A stretch of DNA of 36,617 nucleotides, from NCBI GenBank assembly GCA_938016355.1, contig CALLWO010000170.1:1-36617 (forward strand). The letters run 5' to 3'. The position numbers were made by a program, and so were the translations under genes. This stretch comes from an uncultured Boseongicola sp. GTDB lineage: Bacteria > Pseudomonadota > Alphaproteobacteria > Rhodobacterales > Rhodobacteraceae. Below the pieces are notes generated by a model. The model saw only the letters and a list, made by a program, of their open reading frames with translations. It was not told where the DNA came from and searched no databases. This document shows, piece after piece, positions 31,338 through 36,617 of the stretch. The stretch's first letter is position 1. Each line of letters begins with the position of its first letter.

Positions 31338-32180
31338 ATGGGCTTAGATACGAAGGCCATTTTGGACAAAGCGCAGGCTGCGAACAAGTTCAGTCACGGC
31401 CATGTCCTCGTTCTTAGTGGAGGCGTTGGGAAAACCGGTGCGGCCCGATTGGCTGCGCGCGGGGCGCTTCGCATCGGCGCTGGATTGGTCACGATCGGCT
31501 GCCCGAGAAATGCATTGAGCGAAATTGCCAGTCAGGTCACTTCAATCATGTGTATTCCGCTTGATGGTGCGCCGGGCCTCGTCGAATTTCTGACAGACCC
31601 AAGGATAAACGCATTGTGTTTAGGACCGGGGCTTGGGCTTGGGGCTGATACGCAAGCGTTGGTATTGGCGGCGTTGGAGTCTAAGCGAAAAACCGTTCTT
31701 GATGCCGACGCATTGTCACGATTTGAGCGTTTTCCGGACGTCCTGTTTGGTGCAGCGCACAAAGACGTTGTCATCACGCCCCATGCTGGTGAGTTTCAAC
31801 GACTGTTTCCTGATTTGGCCGAAAAGCTGAACGAAAACAGCGACTATTCTAAGTTGAATGCGACGCGCGATGCGGCAGCTAGGGCGGGGTGCACTGTTTT
31901 GTTCAAAGGAGCTAGCACGACGATTTCGGATGCCTCGGGTGCCACAAGGTTGGTCGAGGGCGCAAAGGTGAAACATAGCGCGTGGCTGGCAACGGCGGGA
32001 TCGGGCGATGTGTTGGCAGGCTTCATTGCCGGCTTGTTGGGGCGAGGTTTGCCCGGTGCCGATGCGGCTGAGTTGGGTGCGATATTGCACTTAAAATGCG
32101 CAAATTCCTTTGGTCCTGGCCTCATTGCGGAAGACCTTCCTGAAGAACTGCCAAAAGTTATTAGCGCCATGGGACTTTAG
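31338..32180 (+). CDS. nnrD: ADP-dependent NAD(P)H-hydrate dehydratase domain protein (C-terminal Nnr domain only)
   Basis: 280 aa from ATG 31338 with GGAGG at 5-nt spacing; GHVLVLSGGVGKTGAARLAARGALRIGAGLVT, ITPHAGEFQRL, ATAGSGDVLAGFIAGLL; no YjeF_N epimerase domain. Confidence 0.9.
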   Translation: MGLDTKAILDKAQAANKFSHGHVLVLSGGVGKTGAARLAARGALRIGAGLVTIGCPRNALSEIASQVTSIMCIPLDGAPGLVEFLTDPRINALCLGPGLGLGADTQALVLAALESKRKTVLDADALSRFERFPDVLFGAAHKDVVITPHAGEFQRLFPDLAEKLNENSDYSKLNATRDAAARAGCTVLFKGASTTISDASGATRLVEGAKVKHSAWLATAGSGDVLAGFIAGLLGRGLPGADAAELGAILHLKCANSFGPGLIAEDLPEELPKVISAMGL

Positions 32181-32286
32181 GTAAATTGTTCTAATTTGCC
32201 TCCCCGACCCGATTAACCTTAGGAAAAGGTTGATGAATGATTAGAGTGCGTTACTTTTAGGGCATCGCCGCTGGGGAGTGAGGGAT

Positions 32287-33501
32287 ATGACGCCACTGAC
32301 GACAACCGAAGGGCAGAAAAATCTGCCGCGCTATTTTGCGTCGACGTTCGCGTTGGCTCAGAAAATGCAACACGGTATGATGGATTTCCATCTTCCCGAT
32401 GGCCGGGTGTTCCGCGTTGACGGACCCAAACCCGGCCCCGTCGCAGAAATACATATTCACAACCCTGATGTTTTTTCCAGGCTGATCCGCGAGGGGGATT
32501 TGGGGTTTTCTGACGCTTATCTGGAGGGATGGTGGTCTACGCCAGACCTGCAGGCCTTTATGGATGTCGTGCACGCGGACAATGACGAAATGTATGAGGC
32601 GTTTCCGGGAATGGGGCTTGTGCGCGCCTATGAACGGATGCGGCATTGGCTGAATTCAAACTCAAAATCTCAGGCGAAGAAGAACATTTCGTACCACTAC
32701 GATCTTGGCAACGACTTCTATGCTTTGTGGCTTGACGAGACGATGACCTATTCATCGGCTATTTTTGAAACGGGCCAAGAAAGCCTCGAACGGGCACAAA
32801 CGCTGAAATATCAAAGCATGGTCGATCAGATGGGCGCAAAGCCGGGGGATCATGTGCTTGAGATCGGCTGCGGTTGGGGTGGGTTTGCGGAATATGCCGC
32901 AAAAGAACGGGGTTTGCAGGTCACGTGTCTGACCATCAGCAAAGAACAATATGATTTTGCGGTTGCTCGTATGGAGCGCGAAGGATTGAGCGACAAAGTC
33001 GAGATCAAGCTACAGGATTACAGAGACGAAAATGGACTGTATGACGGTGTGGCTTCGATTGAGATGTTTGAGGCTGTCGGTGAGAAGTACTGGCCGACTT
33101 ATTTCCGCGCCGTTCGCGACCGCCTGAAACCTGGAAGAAACGCGACACTTCAGATCATCACGGTTGAAGATCATCGCTTTGAAACTTATCGGGAAAGCGT
33201 TGATTTTATTCAGAAATACATATTTCCCGGGGGTATGCTTCCTTCGCCAAGTATTCTAAAGCGCGAGGTCGAGAAATCTGGCCTGAGTTTTCTGAAATCT
33301 ATCGAATTCGGAGAGAGCTATAGCCAGACCCTGAGACGCTGGCATGAGGTGTTCAATGCCAGGTGGGACGAAGTGGTATCGTTGCGCGGATTCGACGATC
33401 GATTCAGAAGAATGTGGAACTTTTATCTTACCTCTTGCGCTGCGGGCTTTCAGGCCGGAAGTATTGACGTAACACAGATTACGGTCACAAAACCGGGATA
33501 A
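32287..33501 (+). CDS. cfa: Cyclopropane-fatty-acyl-phospholipid synthase family methyltransferase
   Basis: 404 aa; ISYHYDLGNDFYALWLDETMTYSSAIF, VLEIGCGWGGFAEYAAKERGLQVTCLTISKEQYDFA, SIEMFEAVGEKYWPTYF, YIFPGGMLPS. Confidence 0.95.
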   Translation: MTPLTTTEGQKNLPRYFASTFALAQKMQHGMMDFHLPDGRVFRVDGPKPGPVAEIHIHNPDVFSRLIREGDLGFSDAYLEGWWSTPDLQAFMDVVHADNDEMYEAFPGMGLVRAYERMRHWLNSNSKSQAKKNISYHYDLGNDFYALWLDETMTYSSAIFETGQESLERAQTLKYQSMVDQMGAKPGDHVLEIGCGWGGFAEYAAKERGLQVTCLTISKEQYDFAVARMEREGLSDKVEIKLQDYRDENGLYDGVASIEMFEAVGEKYWPTYFRAVRDRLKPGRNATLQIITVEDHRFETYRESVDFIQKYIFPGGMLPSPSILKREVEKSGLSFLKSIEFGESYSQTLRRWHEVFNARWDEVVSLRGFDDRFRRMWNFYLTSCAAGFQAGSIDVTQITVTKPG

Positions 33502-33507
33502 AAGCCA

Positions 33508-33948
33508 ATGCCCACGGGCGGAAAACTTGTCGCAGGAATTGTCTTTGCGGCGCTTGCATATTGGATTAGCGATCTTATCAAACCTCTTCTTCCGGAGGGG
33601 TCGCGGGTGGGAATGTTCTCACAAATCAATGCGTTGATCGGGCTGATCGTCGGCTGGTCGTTGATGGGCAAGGGGGCTGGAAAGACTTATCGCCAGTCAT
33701 TCGGCTATGGCATGACGACGCTGGCGGCCACGGTGTTCTGGTGCCTGCTGGCATGGTCGGGCTATGAGATGATCCGGCGCTCGATGCGGATGTATTATGA
33801 CGGTCCGGTTGAGGCACTTCAGGAAATGGCGCAATTGTTTCTGGAATACGGGAAGCTCGCGGCGCAACAGGAAGTGATTGTGCCAGCCATCATCGGAACG
33901 ATTTTCGTGTCTTGGCTGACTGAGTTTTTTGCGCGCCGCTGGTCGTGA
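33508..33948 (+). CDS. trgA: TrgA family membrane protein
   Basis: 146 aa; MPTGGKLVAGIVFAALAYWISDLIKPLLPEGSRVGMFSQINALIGLIVGWSLMG; position next to trgB-like and cysK genes. Confidence 0.8.
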   Translation: MPTGGKLVAGIVFAALAYWISDLIKPLLPEGSRVGMFSQINALIGLIVGWSLMGKGAGKTYRQSFGYGMTTLAATVFWCLLAWSGYEMIRRSMRMYYDGPVEALQEMAQLFLEYGKLAAQQEVIVPAIIGTIFVSWLTEFFARRWS

Positions 33949-35066
33949 CGTCTGACGCAAGCGTTTTCCTTTTCGGCACGCTTTGTGACCCGGAGCTTTT
34001 AGAGATTGTCGCGGGCGAAGCCGTTCAAGTAGAGCGCGCCACGTTGCGTGGATACAAAGCGTTTTGGGTTCAAGGCGGGTCTTATCCCAAGCTTGTTGAG
34101 ACAGAAGGCGGGGAAGCCGATGGGCGACTCGCGATTATGTCGCATTCTGCGAAGGCGCGGCTGGATTTTTATGAATTCGGATTTGGCTACGATCTTCGAG
34201 CGATTGAAGTCCAAACATCTTACGGCCCCGTTCAATCCGAAGGGTATTTCTCAACCCTTGCCGAAGCTTCGGGGGAAGCTTGGTCTCTTGTGCATTGGCA
34301 AAACGAGTTCGGTGAACTCAGTCGCGAAGCGGCAGTTGAGTATATGCGGTTGGCGAAGCGGTTTGAGCCGAGCGATGCTGCGAAGCTTTTCCCGCAGGTG
34401 CGAAGCCGTGCCGCGAGCCGCTTGCGTGCCATGCGCGCGAACGGCGTGACGGCTACGGGAAAGCTGATGGCTGACGCGGTGCAGGTTAAGGAAACCAGCC
34501 AACCCTATACCGACTTCTTTGCGGTGCGCGAAGACGTCCTTCAGTTCCCTAAGTTTGATGGGGAGCTCAGCACCACGGTCAAACGCGCGAGTTTTCTCGG
34601 CGGGGATGCGGTTACAGTTTTGCCTTACGATCCCGTGACGCAGAACGTGCTTGTCGTGCGTCAGTTTCGCCATGGAGCGTTTGTGCGCGGCGATCCTTAT
34701 CCTTGGTGCATTGAGCCGCCTGCGGGTCGCATAGATGTCGGCGAAAACGCGGAAGAGGCCGCATTCAGGGAATTGCGCGAAGAGACCGGGCTATCGGCGA
34801 AATCGATGTGCAAGATCGCGTCTTACTATCCAACACCTGGGGCCTTTAGCGAACATATCACCAGCTTTGTCGCGGTTTGTAATCTGGCGGATGTGGATGG
34901 ACATGTCGGCGGCGTTGCGGGCGAGGCGGAAGATATTTTGTCGGAAGTTATTCCTTTGGAGAAATTGCTGGCGATGGTTCAGGACGGATCGGCAAACACC
35001 GGGCCGCTGGTAATGTCAGCGCTCTGGCTTCAGCAAAATCGAGAAACCCTTTCCAAATATCGATAG
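33945..35066 (+). CDS. trgB: TrgB-like protein: N-terminal AIG2/gamma-glutamylcyclotransferase-like domain plus C-terminal Nudix hydrolase
   Basis: GTG start overlapping trgA stop (GTGA); FLFGTLCDPELL...AFWVQGGSYPKLVETEGGEADGRL; Nudix box GENAEEAAFRELREETGL. Confidence 0.85.
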   Translation: MTSDASVFLFGTLCDPELLEIVAGEAVQVERATLRGYKAFWVQGGSYPKLVETEGGEADGRLAIMSHSAKARLDFYEFGFGYDLRAIEVQTSYGPVQSEGYFSTLAEASGEAWSLVHWQNEFGELSREAAVEYMRLAKRFEPSDAAKLFPQVRSRAASRLRAMRANGVTATGKLMADAVQVKETSQPYTDFFAVREDVLQFPKFDGELSTTVKRASFLGGDAVTVLPYDPVTQNVLVVRQFRHGAFVRGDPYPWCIEPPAGRIDVGENAEEAAFRELREETGLSAKSMCKIASYYPTPGAFSEHITSFVAVCNLADVDGHVGGVAGEAEDILSEVIPLEKLLAMVQDGSANTGPLVMSALWLQQNRETLSKYR

Positions 35067-35157
35067 CTTGCCATCATTTTGTTTCGATTACGTTAACACG
35101 CATTGAAACAGGGCCGGGCGGTGCTTAGGACAGAGCAAAGGAAAAAGGACAGAGATA

Positions 35158-36189
35158 ATGGACGTTCGCTCAGACCTTGCGGATAGTGTTGGCAACACGC
35201 CTTTGATCAAGCTTCGCGGGCCGTCTGCGGCGACCGGCTGCGATATCCTGGGTAAGGCTGAATTTCTGAACCCCGGCCAGTCTGTCAAGGATCGCGCCGC
35301 CTTATTCATTATCAAGGAAGCCGTGGCGTCCGGAAAGTTGCGCCCAGGCGGGACAATCGTTGAAGGAACGGCCGGAAACACGGGCATTGGGTTGGCTCTT
35401 GTCGGCGCCTCGATGGGGTTTCGCACGGTGATCGTGATCCCCGAGACTCAAAGCCAGGAAAAGAAGGATATGATCCAACTTTGCGGAGCTGAGTTGGTTC
35501 AGGTCCCGGCGGTGCCTTACAAGAACCCCAATAATTACGTGCGGTATTCCGAACGCCTTGCGCAGAAGCTTGCTGAAACCGAGCCAAATGGCGCGATCTG
35601 GGCCAACCAGTTCGACAACGTCGCGAACCGCCAGGCGCATGTTGAAACGACGGGCCCGGAGATTTGGGAGCAAACGGATGGCAAGGTCGATGGGTTCGTT
35701 TGTTCGGTTGGCTCGGGAGGAACGATTGCAGGCGTTGCACAGGTCTTGCAGCCCAAAGGCGTCAAGATTGCGCTTGCTGATCCGGACGGGTCCGGCCTTT
35801 ATAAAATCTATACAGATCAGGAGCCTGCGCCGGGAAATTCAATCACCGAAGGCATCGGACAGGGCAGGGTGACCGAGAACCTTTCAGGGTTTGTGCCGGA
35901 CAGTGTTTACAAGATCCCGGATGCTGAGGCGTTCCCGCTTGTGTACGATCTTTTGCAGGACGAGGGGCTTTGTTTGGGCGGATCGTCGGGGATCAATGTT
36001 GCGGGGGCAATTCGTCTCGCGAAAGAGCTTGGCCCCGGGCACACGATTGTGACGGTGCTTTGCGATTTCGGGAACCGCTATCAATCGAAGTTGTTCAACC
36101 CGTCGTTCTTGCGCAGTAAGAACCTTCCGGTGCCGAGTTGGTTGGAAGGCGAAGGGCGCATTCTACCGGCTGTGTTCAGCGACGCGTAA
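35158..36189 (+). CDS. cysK: Cysteine synthase A
   Basis: 343 aa; LADSVGNTPLIKL, LNPGQSVKDRAALFII (PLP Lys), EGTAGNTGIGLALVGASMG, VCSVGSGGTIAGVAQVL, GGSSGINVAGAIRLA. Confidence 0.96.
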   Translation: MDVRSDLADSVGNTPLIKLRGPSAATGCDILGKAEFLNPGQSVKDRAALFIIKEAVASGKLRPGGTIVEGTAGNTGIGLALVGASMGFRTVIVIPETQSQEKKDMIQLCGAELVQVPAVPYKNPNNYVRYSERLAQKLAETEPNGAIWANQFDNVANRQAHVETTGPEIWEQTDGKVDGFVCSVGSGGTIAGVAQVLQPKGVKIALADPDGSGLYKIYTDQEPAPGNSITEGIGQGRVTENLSGFVPDSVYKIPDAEAFPLVYDLLQDEGLCLGGSSGINVAGAIRLAKELGPGHTIVTVLCDFGNRYQSKLFNPSFLRSKNLPVPSWLEGEGRILPAVFSDA

Positions 36190-36408
36190 GTCATTGACGG
36201 CGGTGATATAACGATCGCATGAGCTTGCTTTTGGGCCGTCTGCATCCTCGGTTCGCCGGCGGAGTTTGCGTTGCGCAAAAGCGCGCGTGCGCCGTGTCTA
36301 AATTGGCCGCTTTCGTCCCGTTTGACGCAGAACGGTGATTGGCGATGAAGGCAACGGGCGTTCTTTGACCGAATGTGTGAGGCGGCTTGAAAACAAGGGA
36401 AAATGCGA

Positions 36409-36463
36409 TCGGTACGGGATCGGTATTACGTCGGTATCACGTCGGTATCACGTAGGTGCATTG
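36409..36463. repeat. 11-bp imperfect tandem repeat (unit TCGGTATCACG)
   Basis: TCGGTACGGGA / TCGGTATTACG / TCGGTATCACG / TCGGTATCACG / TAGGTGCATTG at 36409, 36420, 36431, 36442, 36453. Confidence 0.8.
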
Positions 36464-36617
36464 TCAGCGCGCGGTACGTGTGGACTTTGTTAAGAGATAA
36501 CCACATTGCGCCCGATTTCGCCGTGCGGATATGTGCTGGCGAATTGGAATTATCGGCGCGCTTGCGACGTCAGGCGCGCGCGGCTTTTCGGTGCCTTGAA
36601 ATTTCAGCGCATGGCAC

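Noticed and set aside
32215-32231. AACCTT-aggaa-AAGGTT hairpin upstream of cfa
   Set aside because: Short AT-rich 6-bp stem without a U-tract; too weak to call as a terminator or operator.

Overview
The window looks like a core-chromosome segment from an alphaproteobacterium, most likely Rhodobacteraceae/Roseobacter-like (inferred from gene content and synteny only). I see about 33 protein-coding genes and one tRNA. Main blocks in order: pgk (-); tandem cyclophilin PPIases; DUF3179 protein; tyrS (-) divergent from anmK; DUF985 cupin plus alpha/beta-hydrolase-LuxR fusion (-); eno (-); EamA exporter (-); mutL-rmuC; a TbpB-like lipoprotein; an orphan membrane protein (-); icd (-); alpha/beta hydrolase (-); a long SUF Fe-S cluster operon (iscR, cysteine desulfurase, sufB, small membrane protein, YbjQ-like, membrane protein, sufC, sufD, two Yip1-like proteins, sufS); tRNA-Arg(CCG); FAD monooxygenase (-); dus; glnB-glnA (-); NAD(P)H-hydrate dehydratase; cfa; and a trgA-trgB-cysK tellurite-resistance-type locus. 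I saw no CRISPR array, transposase, integrase or rRNA. The best leads are the unusual SUF operon with a cysteine-poor IscR and interposed membrane proteins, the trgAB-cysK locus, the single-domain Nnr, the TbpB-like lipoprotein, and several unassigned palindromes and repeats: a GTATAC pair upstream of icd, a palindrome upstream of glnB, and an 11-bp tandem array at the 3' end of the window. No system here can be called new from sequence alone.
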